From Galbibacter marinus (GTDB lineage Bacteria; Bacteroidota; Bacteroidia; Flavobacteriales; Flavobacteriaceae): 64,000 nt of DNA. Positions 9,305 through 16,711 of this stretch are shown here, piece by piece; the stretch's first letter is position 1; each line of letters starts with the position of its first letter. The notes below the pieces were generated by a model, which was not told the origin of the DNA, made no database searches, and saw nothing but the letters and a program-made list of their open reading frames with translations. The position numbers and the translations under genes are program-made. Location of the stretch: the NCBI RefSeq assembly GCF_000300875.1, contig NZ_AMSG01000016.1, positions 1-64,000 of the forward strand. Direction: 5' to 3'.

Positions 9305-9624
9305 TTAATGATCCCTCTGTTCGATGATTTTTATATAAATGAGCGAGTCAGACGGTTTAGGCACTTTCTGGGATATGATACGGTACTGATTGCTCATTAA
9401 TCTATATTCTTGTAGTTCTTTAGACATCGATTTCTAGGATTCTAAGTTTATATTTTAAAAGCTTTGTATCATTACTTATAACATTTATAATAATATGGCT
9501 AGAAGTAGAAATAGTATCGCTTTTTATCGTTTGTTCCTTGGGAGAAGTTGTGATATTATTGTTTTGCTCGCAACCCTAAAGCAAGGAGTACAAAGGAAAA
9601 TACAATGAGTTTTATGTTTTTCAT
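9305..9624 (-). pseudogene. Decayed small lipoprotein gene with two frameshifts
   Basis: From ATG at 9624 the minus strand encodes MKNIKLIVFSFVLLALG, a lipoprotein signal. In the present frame it then reads LRAKQ and stops at 9556. Dropping one base from the GGG at 9574-9576 gives LALGCEQNNN, a proper lipobox with Cys, and the frame runs on to a stop near 9421. From there a third frame continues SKELQEYRLMSNQYR to a stop at 9305-9307. Joined together the pieces make a lipoprotein of about 105 residues with normal composition, so this looks like a gene broken by two single-base changes. No known domain is recognised. Confidence 0.55.
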
Positions 9625-9754
9625 GAGAACAATTTGGAGGATTAAATGATAGGAGAATGATTGTGTAGAAATAAAGATAGAGAATTTAATAGGCTTCCAG
9701 TTGATATTTAAAACAAAAATTACACTTTTTAAGTGATAAAGATTTGAAATAGTG

Positions 9755-9762
9755 TATATTTG
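9755..9762 (+). promoter_or_regulatory. Candidate -7 element of the rpsP operon
   Basis: TATATTTG fits the Bacteroidota TAnnTTTG element. No good -33 TTTG is placed 19 bases upstream. Transcription would start near 9769 and give a leader of about 65 bases, with a GAGGT/ACCTC hairpin (about 9806-9821) just before the rpsP start. Confidence 0.5.
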
Positions 9763-9835
9763 CACCCGCTTTAGCCATGGGGTTGAAGTTTAATAATTAA
9801 TAACAGAGGTCGTGTACCTCACTAATTAATGGATT

Positions 9836-10408
9836 ATGCCAGTAAAAATTAGATTACAAAGACGTGGTAAAAAAGGAAAACCTTTTTATTGGGTCGTAGC
9901 AGCGGACTCACGCGCAAAAAGAGATGGTAAATTTCTTGAAAAATTAGGAACTTACAATCCAAACACCAACCCAGCTCAAATTACCTTAGATGTTGACGGT
10001 TCAGTAAAATGGCTTCAAAATGGAGCTCAGCCTACTAACACTGCAAAAAGAATCCTTTCTTATAAAGGAGTTCTTTTGAAACATCACTTATTAGGAGGTG
10101 TAGCTAAAGGAGCTCTTACTGAAGATCAAGCAAACAAAAAGTTTGAAGCTTGGGTAGAAGAAAAAGGGCAAAAAGTTGAAGGAAAAATTGGTGATTTAGC
10201 TAAAGCTAAAGAAGAAGAGAAAGCCAAAGCTCTTGAGGCTGAAAAAGAGATCAACGAAAAACGTAAAGCTGCTGCTGCTGAAGCAGAGGCAGAAGCTATT
10301 GCAGAAGAGGCTCCAGCTGAGGAAGCTACAGAAGAAGTAGCTGAGACTGAAGCAGAAGCTCCTGTTGAGGAAGCTGCAGAAGGTGAAGAAAAAAATGCGG
10401 ACGCTTAA
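9836..10408 (+). CDS. rpsP: 30S ribosomal protein S16 with long acidic tail
   Basis: The first 85 or so residues are the S16 fold (MPVKIRLQRRGKKGKPFYWVV), which binds 16S rRNA in the body of the 30S subunit. The protein runs on to 190 residues, roughly twice the usual 80-90. Residues from about 110 on are almost only Ala, Glu and Lys with a few Val and Pro, predicted as a charged helix or disordered tail. Such tails are common on Bacteroidota S16. The gene leads an operon with rimM nine bases downstream, as in many bacteria where rimM and rpsP are coupled. Confidence 0.96.
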   Translation: MPVKIRLQRRGKKGKPFYWVVAADSRAKRDGKFLEKLGTYNPNTNPAQITLDVDGSVKWLQNGAQPTNTAKRILSYKGVLLKHHLLGGVAKGALTEDQANKKFEAWVEEKGQKVEGKIGDLAKAKEEEKAKALEAEKEINEKRKAAAAEAEAEAIAEEAPAEEATEEVAETEAEAPVEEAAEGEEKNADA

Positions 10409-10417
10409 TTAATTTAA

Positions 10418-10942
10418 ATGAGAAAAGAAGATTGCTTCTATCTCGGTAAAATAGTTAAAAAGTACGGCTTTAAAGGTGAGTTGTTGGCCAAATTGGACAC
10501 AGACGAACCTGAACTTTACAAAGATTTGGAATCAGTATTCATCGCCCTTGGCGATGATCTGGTTCCTTTTTTTATTGAAAAATCTTCTCTTCATAAATCG
10601 ACACTTCTTAGAATGCGAATAGAGGATGTGGATGATGAAGCCGCTGCTGATGCGCTTTTAAAGAGCGAACTATATCTACCTTTAGTTATGTTGCCTAAAC
10701 TTTCCGGAAATCAGTTTTATTTTCATGAGATCATTGGATACACCATGATCGATGTAGAATTTGGTGATGTCGGAGAAATTACTGCAGTAAACGATTCCGG
10801 CGCACAACCTTTATTTGAAGTGCAGAAGGGTGATAAGCAAATTTTAATCCCTATAAGCGATGAGTTTATCGTGCGATTAGATCGCACAAAAAGAGAAATT
10901 GTAGTTCAAACACCTGAAGGGTTAATAGAGTTGTATTTATAA
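10418..10942 (+). CDS. rimM: Ribosome maturation factor RimM
   Basis: The 174-residue protein has an N-terminal RimM domain (KIVKKYGFKGELLAKL, about 11-27) and a C-terminal PRC-barrel (about 95-170, with LFEVQKGDKQILIPI). RimM assists maturation of the 30S head and binds S19. It sits between rpsP and the tRNA methyltransferase gene, closely spaced on both sides, and is probably transcribed from the rpsP promoter. Confidence 0.95.
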   Translation: MRKEDCFYLGKIVKKYGFKGELLAKLDTDEPELYKDLESVFIALGDDLVPFFIEKSSLHKSTLLRMRIEDVDDEAAADALLKSELYLPLVMLPKLSGNQFYFHEIIGYTMIDVEFGDVGEITAVNDSGAQPLFEVQKGDKQILIPISDEFIVRLDRTKREIVVQTPEGLIELYL

Positions 10943-10969
10943 TATTACTCTTTAAATGGCTATTAAGTA

Positions 10970-11686
10970 ATGTCTAAAAATCCTTTTCGATTCAAACAAT
11001 TTGAAGTGCACCAAGATCGATGTGCCATGAAAATCGGTACTGCTTCGGTTCTTCTTGGAGCATGGGCTCAGGTTTCATCCAACCCCTCGTCGATATTAGA
11101 TATTGGCGCAGGAACGGGAATTTTAGCATTAATGATGGGACAACGAACTTCGGCTGAAATCATTGACGCTATTGAAATCGAACCCGATGCCTATGAACAA
11201 TGTGTTGACAATTTTGAATGTTCTCCCTGGTGTGACAGGTTGTTCTGCTACCATGCAGACTTTTCGGAATTTGTAAGTGAGATCGATGATCATTACGATT
11301 TAATTATTTCCAATCCACCTTTTTTTAGTGAATCTATTGCCTCGCCGAATCCAAAAAGGGACCAGGCTAGAAGAGCAGCCTCCCTTCCATATGAAGACTT
11401 ACTACATGGGGTGTCTTATCTTTTAACCCCACAAGGACATTTTAACACCATTATTCCTTATAAGGAACATCTACATTTTATTGCACTAGCAGAAAAAGAA
11501 GATCTTTTTCCATCGCGGTTGACCTACGTAAAAGGAACACCATCTACGGAAATAAAAATGGTACTAATGGAATTCTCTCCTGTTAAAACCACTACCCTTA
11601 CCAGTGAATTAATAATAGAACTCCATCGACATATCTATACCGAACAATATATAAATTTAACAAAAGATTTTTATCTTGAAATGTAG
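10970..11686 (+). CDS. trmN6: tRNA1(Val) (adenine(37)-N6)-methyltransferase
   Basis: This 238-residue class I SAM-dependent methyltransferase resembles E. coli YfiC/TrmN6. The SAM-binding motif DIGAGTG is at 44-50 and the N6-adenine motif NPPF at 115-118. The N-terminus FRFKQFEVHQDRCAMKIGTASVLLGAW is typical of the family. E. coli TrmN6 methylates A37 next to the anticodon of tRNA-Val. The gene follows rimM by 27 bases and probably ends the operon; a weak CGTG/CACG hairpin plus T run lies just after the stop. Confidence 0.88.
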   Translation: MSKNPFRFKQFEVHQDRCAMKIGTASVLLGAWAQVSSNPSSILDIGAGTGILALMMGQRTSAEIIDAIEIEPDAYEQCVDNFECSPWCDRLFCYHADFSEFVSEIDDHYDLIISNPPFFSESIASPNPKRDQARRAASLPYEDLLHGVSYLLTPQGHFNTIIPYKEHLHFIALAEKEDLFPSRLTYVKGTPSTEIKMVLMEFSPVKTTTLTSELIIELHRHIYTEQYINLTKDFYLEM

Positions 11687-11847
11687 CGTGAACACACGAT
11701 TTTTTAAGATTTTCAGTATTGTCAAAAATTCAAAATATTCTATTTTATTTTGTGATAGTAATGTTTTTTTGTAATATCGTAGTGGATATATTAAAAGTTG
11801 TCATTAAATTTTGTGAGGTTGGTGAGATGCCAGCATTTTTTTTACTG

Positions 11848-11871
11848 AATAACTAAATCGATTTAGTTATT
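11848..11871. promoter_or_regulatory. 24-base perfect palindrome, LacI-family operator candidate 1
   Basis: Two exact 12-base half sites (AATAACTAAATC and its complement) meet at a central CG, giving the core TAAATCGATTTA. The central CG and 12-base core match the general form of LacI-family operators. It lies 72 bases before the susC start and is one of three related sites in the locus. No regulator gene is present in the window. Confidence 0.65.
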
Positions 11872-11898
11872 TTATCTTACTCGCTGATCTAATTTGAT

Positions 11899-11910
11899 TA
11901 AAACGTTTTA
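11899..11910. promoter_or_regulatory. LacI-family operator candidate 2 (TAAAACGTTTTA)
   Basis: A perfect 12-base palindrome with central CG. Its centre is 45 bases from that of candidate 1, so a bound dimer pair could cooperate or loop. It lies 33 bases before the susC start, where a repressor would block transcription or the early leader. Confidence 0.65.
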
Positions 11911-11942
11911 GTAAAAGTTTAATTTAATTACTAGCTACACTT

Positions 11943-14891
11943 ATGAAAACAAATCTATTACGGAGTATTGTGCTCCCCTTGGCACTTCTGTGTTTCGGGT
12001 TTGCGCAAGCACAATCAACGGTGTCAGGAGTTGTTTCTGACCAAAATGGTCCTTTACCAGGGGCCAATGTGGTAGTCAAGGGCACTACCAATGGAACTCA
12101 AACCGATTTTGACGGTAATTATGAATTAACCAATGTACCAGATGGTGCTACGCTGGTTTTTAGCTATGTTAGTTTTAAAACCAAGGAAGTCCCTCTAAAT
12201 GGGCAAACAACCTTGAACATTACTTTAGAAGAGGATACGCAATCCTTAGAAGAAGTAGTTGTGGTTGGTTATGGTACTCAGAATAAGAAAGAAATCACTA
12301 CTGCAGTTTCTTCAGTGAAAGCTGAAGACTTTATTCAGGGAGGCGCTCGCTCCCCTATGGACCTTATCCAAGGTAAGGTAGCTGGTTTAAACATTACCAA
12401 GACTCAAGGAAACAATCCTAACTCGGATTCATCAATTCAGCTTCGAGGAGTTTCTTCCTTATCTGGTGATATCGCACCACTAATTGTAATTGATGGTATT
12501 CCAGGTGGAGATCTGGACTTGTTGCAACAAGATGACATTGCTTCTATTGACGTACTTAAAGATGGGTCTGCTGCTGCAATCTATGGAACTCGTGGTAATG
12601 CGGGTGTGATCTTAATTACGACCAAAAAAGGTAGAACTGGAAAAACTGTCACAGAATACAACACTTACATTCAATCAGAGTTTGTGGATAAGAAACCAGA
12701 TTACTTATCCGCTTCTGAATTTAGAGACCTAATTGATCAAGGGGTAATTTCTGCAGATCAAGACTTTGGACATTCAACCGACTTATATGATGAGTTGTTG
12801 AATAAATCTAATTTAAGCCAATATCACAACCTCTCTATGTCAGGAGGTAGTGAGTCTACAACTTTTAGAGCTTCTGTATTCTTTAATGATGCAAAGGGTT
12901 TACCAAAACAAAATTCACGTGAGCAATTTGGAGGACGTTTTAGTATTAATCACAAGGCATTGGATGATAAATTGACTATTCAATCCAATTTAGCTGCGAA
13001 TTTTATAAACGCCAATTTACTTGGTGGAGGTACTGGAGACTTTGAGCAAGCTATTCAACGGAATCCTACTGCCCCTCTTTATAATGAAGACGGTACTTTT
13101 TATGAAACAGAGGCTTATAATAATTATAACCCTTTACATAGATTGGCAGATAGAATATATGAAAGACAAGAAGAAGTTTTCTCTGGAGATATTCGTTTGA
13201 GCTTAGAAGTTGCAAAGGGACTAAATGCTAGTGTTTTTGGATCATATGTCCGCACAAATTATAACGATAGGATTTTCCGTTCAAAAAATGACTGGGACCA
13301 AAGAGAGTCTACCGAATATCAAGGTACAGCTTATGCTAAAAAGTTCAACCACTTAGATTGGAGTAAAACTTTAGAAGCTACCTTGGACTATCAAACAACT
13401 ATTGCAGAAGTACATGATATAGGTGCCATTATTGGGTATAGTTATCAATACAGTACAGCGGAGGAATTCAGCGCGGATAATTCAGGATTTACCACAGATG
13501 GATTCTTAGATTGGAATTTAGGAGCTGGTACTGGAATTACTGATACTAGTCTTCCAAGACCTGAATTGTATAGTTTTAAGGATGATAATACACTAGTAGG
13601 TTTCTTTGGTAGGGTTAATTATGGATTTGCCGATAAATATTTTGCGCAATTTGTACTACGTAGAGAAGGGTCTTCACGATTTGGTGACAACCACAAATGG
13701 GGTAACTTCCCTGCTGCCTCAGTTGGATGGGCAATAAGTGAGGAAAACTTCATGCAGGATATTCAGGCAATTAGTCTTTTAAAATTACGAGCTGGTTATG
13801 GTGTTACTGGTAATCAAGGGATTCCAAATTATCAGTCATTAACTACTCTAAGTGATGGTGGTGTATATCCACAAGGGGGTGTTTACTACCAAACCTATGG
13901 AGCTGCTAGGAATGCAAACCCTAATCTTAAATGGGAAGAAAAACATGAAATCAATTTAGGATTGGATTTTGGATTACTTCAAAATAGATTATCAGGTAGT
14001 ATTGATGTGTACCAACGTAAAACCAAAGACTTATTATACAACTATTCTGCGCAGCAACCTGGATTTGTGCGAGGTTCAATCTTTACAAATGTTGGAGAGC
14101 TAGAAAATAAGGGAATTGAAGTTGTGTTATCAGCTATCCCTATTAGCTCTGAAAATTTCCAGTGGAATATTGACTTTACTGGAAGTTACCAAAGTAATGA
14201 ACTTTCCAAGCTTTCGGATGAAAACTTCCAAGCAAACTGGTTAGAATTTGGAGGGCTACCTTCGCCAGGAAATTTAGGAAATGCCATCCGTTTAGAAGAA
14301 GGTGGTTCAGTTGGTAATTTTTACGGTAAACGATTTGCAGGATTTACAGATGAAGGTAAATGGTTATTCTATAAGGCAGACGGAAGTACTGCAAGTGCAA
14401 GTGAAATGAATGAAAATGACCTTAGTGTAATTGGTAATGGAGTGCCTAAATATAACGCATCCCTTGGAAACCGTTTTACTTATAAGAATTTTGACTTAAC
14501 TATATTCTTTAGAGGAAAGTTTGCTTATGATATTTTGAATACGAAGGATTTGTATTTTGGAAATAAAAAATGGCTGCCTAACAATTTATTAAAAAGTGCA
14601 GTAACCAAACACAATCAATTAGATGATGATCCGCAATACTCTGATTACTATATAGAAAGTGGAGATTTTGTGAAATTGGATAATGTAACATTGGGATATA
14701 ACGTGCCATTGGAATCAAGATATTTAGAAAGCATGCGTATCTATGTGACTGGGAAAAATTTAGCCACTTTCACAGGCTATAGTGGAATTGATCCAGAGCT
14801 TCAAGACACTGGATTTACCACTGGTATCGACGGTAGAGATTTTTACCCAAGAACTAAAACTTGGACCCTTGGTTTTAATTTTAGATTCTAA
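11943..14891 (+). CDS. SusC/RagA-family TonB-dependent glycan transporter
   Basis: This 982-residue outer-membrane receptor imports oligosaccharides using TonB energy. A signal peptide ends near FAQAQ (about 22). A carboxypeptidase-like regulatory domain (about 25-100) is followed by SLEEVVVVGYG, the SusC hallmark before the plug (about 115-230, with IQLRGVSSL and IDGIPGG). The 22-strand barrel fills the remainder and ends with aromatic FNFRF. The length is usual for the family. The SusD partner follows 23 bases later. Two LacI-type palindromes precede the gene. Co-location with two GH92 enzymes predicts alpha-mannose-containing oligosaccharides as cargo. Confidence 0.95.
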   Translation: MKTNLLRSIVLPLALLCFGFAQAQSTVSGVVSDQNGPLPGANVVVKGTTNGTQTDFDGNYELTNVPDGATLVFSYVSFKTKEVPLNGQTTLNITLEEDTQSLEEVVVVGYGTQNKKEITTAVSSVKAEDFIQGGARSPMDLIQGKVAGLNITKTQGNNPNSDSSIQLRGVSSLSGDIAPLIVIDGIPGGDLDLLQQDDIASIDVLKDGSAAAIYGTRGNAGVILITTKKGRTGKTVTEYNTYIQSEFVDKKPDYLSASEFRDLIDQGVISADQDFGHSTDLYDELLNKSNLSQYHNLSMSGGSESTTFRASVFFNDAKGLPKQNSREQFGGRFSINHKALDDKLTIQSNLAANFINANLLGGGTGDFEQAIQRNPTAPLYNEDGTFYETEAYNNYNPLHRLADRIYERQEEVFSGDIRLSLEVAKGLNASVFGSYVRTNYNDRIFRSKNDWDQRESTEYQGTAYAKKFNHLDWSKTLEATLDYQTTIAEVHDIGAIIGYSYQYSTAEEFSADNSGFTTDGFLDWNLGAGTGITDTSLPRPELYSFKDDNTLVGFFGRVNYGFADKYFAQFVLRREGSSRFGDNHKWGNFPAASVGWAISEENFMQDIQAISLLKLRAGYGVTGNQGIPNYQSLTTLSDGGVYPQGGVYYQTYGAARNANPNLKWEEKHEINLGLDFGLLQNRLSGSIDVYQRKTKDLLYNYSAQQPGFVRGSIFTNVGELENKGIEVVLSAIPISSENFQWNIDFTGSYQSNELSKLSDENFQANWLEFGGLPSPGNLGNAIRLEEGGSVGNFYGKRFAGFTDEGKWLFYKADGSTASASEMNENDLSVIGNGVPKYNASLGNRFTYKNFDLTIFFRGKFAYDILNTKDLYFGNKKWLPNNLLKSAVTKHNQLDDDPQYSDYYIESGDFVKLDNVTLGYNVPLESRYLESMRIYVTGKNLATFTGYSGIDPELQDTGFTTGIDGRDFYPRTKTWTLGFNFRF

Positions 14892-14914
14892 GCTAACAAC
14901 AAAATTTTAAAACA

Positions 14915-16549
14915 ATGAAAAAACATTTATATAGCATCCAAAGTTTCGTGATTGCTGGCTTACTTCTTTTTACAGGAGCCTGTACAGACTTGGATGAATC
15001 CGTATACAGCGACCTAAAGAAGGAAAATTTCTTCAATGACAAAACAGAGGTGCTGCAAGCTGCCTTAAGACCATTTACCCATATGCAGGCATGGCTTGCG
15101 CCAACTGGAGCAAATGGCTACTATTATCATAGTGCACTATCTGCTGATCAGGTTGCTTGGGCTCAAAAAGGAAAACATGGCTATGATGGAGGAGATCACT
15201 TTAGGCAACACTACCATACCTGGACCAGCAATGAAGGCCGGATGAGAGGCGCATGGGAATTAATGTGGACTGGTGTTGGTTATGTCAACGGAGCAATTGA
15301 AGACATTTCCGCCTTGGAGAACCCTCAGGATATTGGAATGAGTCAAGAAGAAATTAATTCTATTTTGGCTGAGTTATATGTACTTAGAGCATTTCATTAT
15401 ATGAAAATCATGGACCTATGGGGAAATGTGCCTATTGTAACTGAAAACGCACAAAGTACACCTATTAATCCTGAGACAAAACCTAGAGCCGAAGTCTTTG
15501 CTTTTATTCAATCAGAATTAGAGCAATACGTACCACAATTACCTAAATATTCAGAAGAGTTAATAGGGCGAACTACCCAAACTGCAGGTTATGCCATTCT
15601 TGCAGAACTTTATTTAAATGCTGAAGAATGGTCAGGAACCGCAATGTGGGATGAGTGTATAGCTGCCTGCGATATGATCATTGAAGGTCAAGCCGGCGGC
15701 CTAAACGGCGCGCCTCAATTAGCCGATGATTTGCTAGCGACTTTTTCCAATACCAATCAAACAGCATCGGAGAGTTTATATCAAATTGCTTATAGCCGTA
15801 AAGGTGGATTTACCTTTAACTGGGGTGGTTTTTATATGGGTTATGGTAATATGTCTAGAGCATTGGATGTTGGGTATTCTGGATGGAATGCTTTTTCTGT
15901 AATACCTTCTGCTTTTGATGCCTATGCTGAGAATGATCTTAGGAAGGAACAGTGGTTTTTATTCGGTCCTCAATACGAGTACGGAACTGAGATTCCTATT
16001 TTAGGAACCGAAGAATATAATGAAGAGCCGCTTATTTATGTCAATAGTATTCGTCGTGAGAGTGAAGGGGATCTTTCCTCTGATGGTAGTATGGCTGAAG
16101 GCGAAGAAAACAGTGGAGCACGATTTGATAAATATAAATCAGGTACGAGTGATGATGAGAATTACTGGGAGAACCATTATATAATCTACCGTCTAACTGA
16201 AATTTACTTTAACAAAGCTGAAGCCATTATGCGTAAAAACGGTGGTGTTGCAAATCAAGAAGCCGTAGATTTAATCAATGCGACTAAGGAGCGTGCTTTT
16301 GATGAGGCAGATTGGCCGAGTGTGATGTACACCACTGCAACATTGACCATGGATGAACTTTTGGCCGAGCGTGGTAGAGAATTTATTTTTGAAGGGAAAC
16401 GCAGAACTGATTTGATACGTTTTGGCGAATTTACCACTGGATCATGGTGGGATAAGCAGCCCGATGGAGATCCTAATAAAAAACTATATCCGATTCCATC
16501 CAACCAAATAGCCAATAACCCGAATTTAAAACAAAATCCAGGATACTAG
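14915..16549 (+). CDS. SusD/RagB-family surface glycan-binding lipoprotein
   Basis: The 544-residue protein starts with a lipoprotein signal (LLFTGAC, Cys23) and has the SusD-type tetratricopeptide fold, including the block LRAFHYMKIMDLWGNVPIV and the C-terminal region ERGREFIFEGKRRTDLIRFG and LYPIPSNQI. SusD proteins cap the SusC barrel and bind glycan at the cell surface. It follows susC in the same operon. A hairpin with T run after the gene suggests most transcripts stop before the mannosidases. Confidence 0.95.
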   Translation: MKKHLYSIQSFVIAGLLLFTGACTDLDESVYSDLKKENFFNDKTEVLQAALRPFTHMQAWLAPTGANGYYYHSALSADQVAWAQKGKHGYDGGDHFRQHYHTWTSNEGRMRGAWELMWTGVGYVNGAIEDISALENPQDIGMSQEEINSILAELYVLRAFHYMKIMDLWGNVPIVTENAQSTPINPETKPRAEVFAFIQSELEQYVPQLPKYSEELIGRTTQTAGYAILAELYLNAEEWSGTAMWDECIAACDMIIEGQAGGLNGAPQLADDLLATFSNTNQTASESLYQIAYSRKGGFTFNWGGFYMGYGNMSRALDVGYSGWNAFSVIPSAFDAYAENDLRKEQWFLFGPQYEYGTEIPILGTEEYNEEPLIYVNSIRRESEGDLSSDGSMAEGEENSGARFDKYKSGTSDDENYWENHYIIYRLTEIYFNKAEAIMRKNGGVANQEAVDLINATKERAFDEADWPSVMYTTATLTMDELLAERGREFIFEGKRRTDLIRFGEFTTGSWWDKQPDGDPNKKLYPIPSNQIANNPNLKQNPGY

Positions 16550-16579
16550 ATTGTTCTTTTTTAGAAGTTAGTTTGATGA

Positions 16580-16619
16580 TCCTCCCGCTTGTATAAAACC
16601 AAGTGGGAGAATCTTTTTA
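16580..16619 (+). terminator. Terminator between susD and the GH92 genes
   Basis: CTCCCGCTTG and CAAGTGGGAG form a 10-base stem with one G-T pair, followed by AATCTTTTT. It separates the transport pair from the mannosidases, which have their own operator-like site. Confidence 0.75.
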
Positions 16620-16682
16620 ATTTAACTTCTTTTTGTAATGAATTCCTTATTTTTATCAACATGCTTATTTATCTAGATATAA

Positions 16683-16696
16683 CTAAAACCTTTTAG
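16683..16696. promoter_or_regulatory. LacI-family operator candidate 3 (CTAAAACCTTTTAG)
   Basis: Exact half sites CTAAAA/TTTTAG surround CC instead of CG, so it differs from candidate 2 by one central base. It ends 15 bases before the start of the first GH92 gene. Confidence 0.5.
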
Positions 16697-16711
16697 CAAA
16701 ATTTAATTTTC

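Noticed and set aside
9556-9765. 69-codon minus-strand frame as an independent gene
   Set aside because: Only its last 22 codons look protein-like, and they are the start of the frameshifted lipoprotein gene described at 9305-9624.
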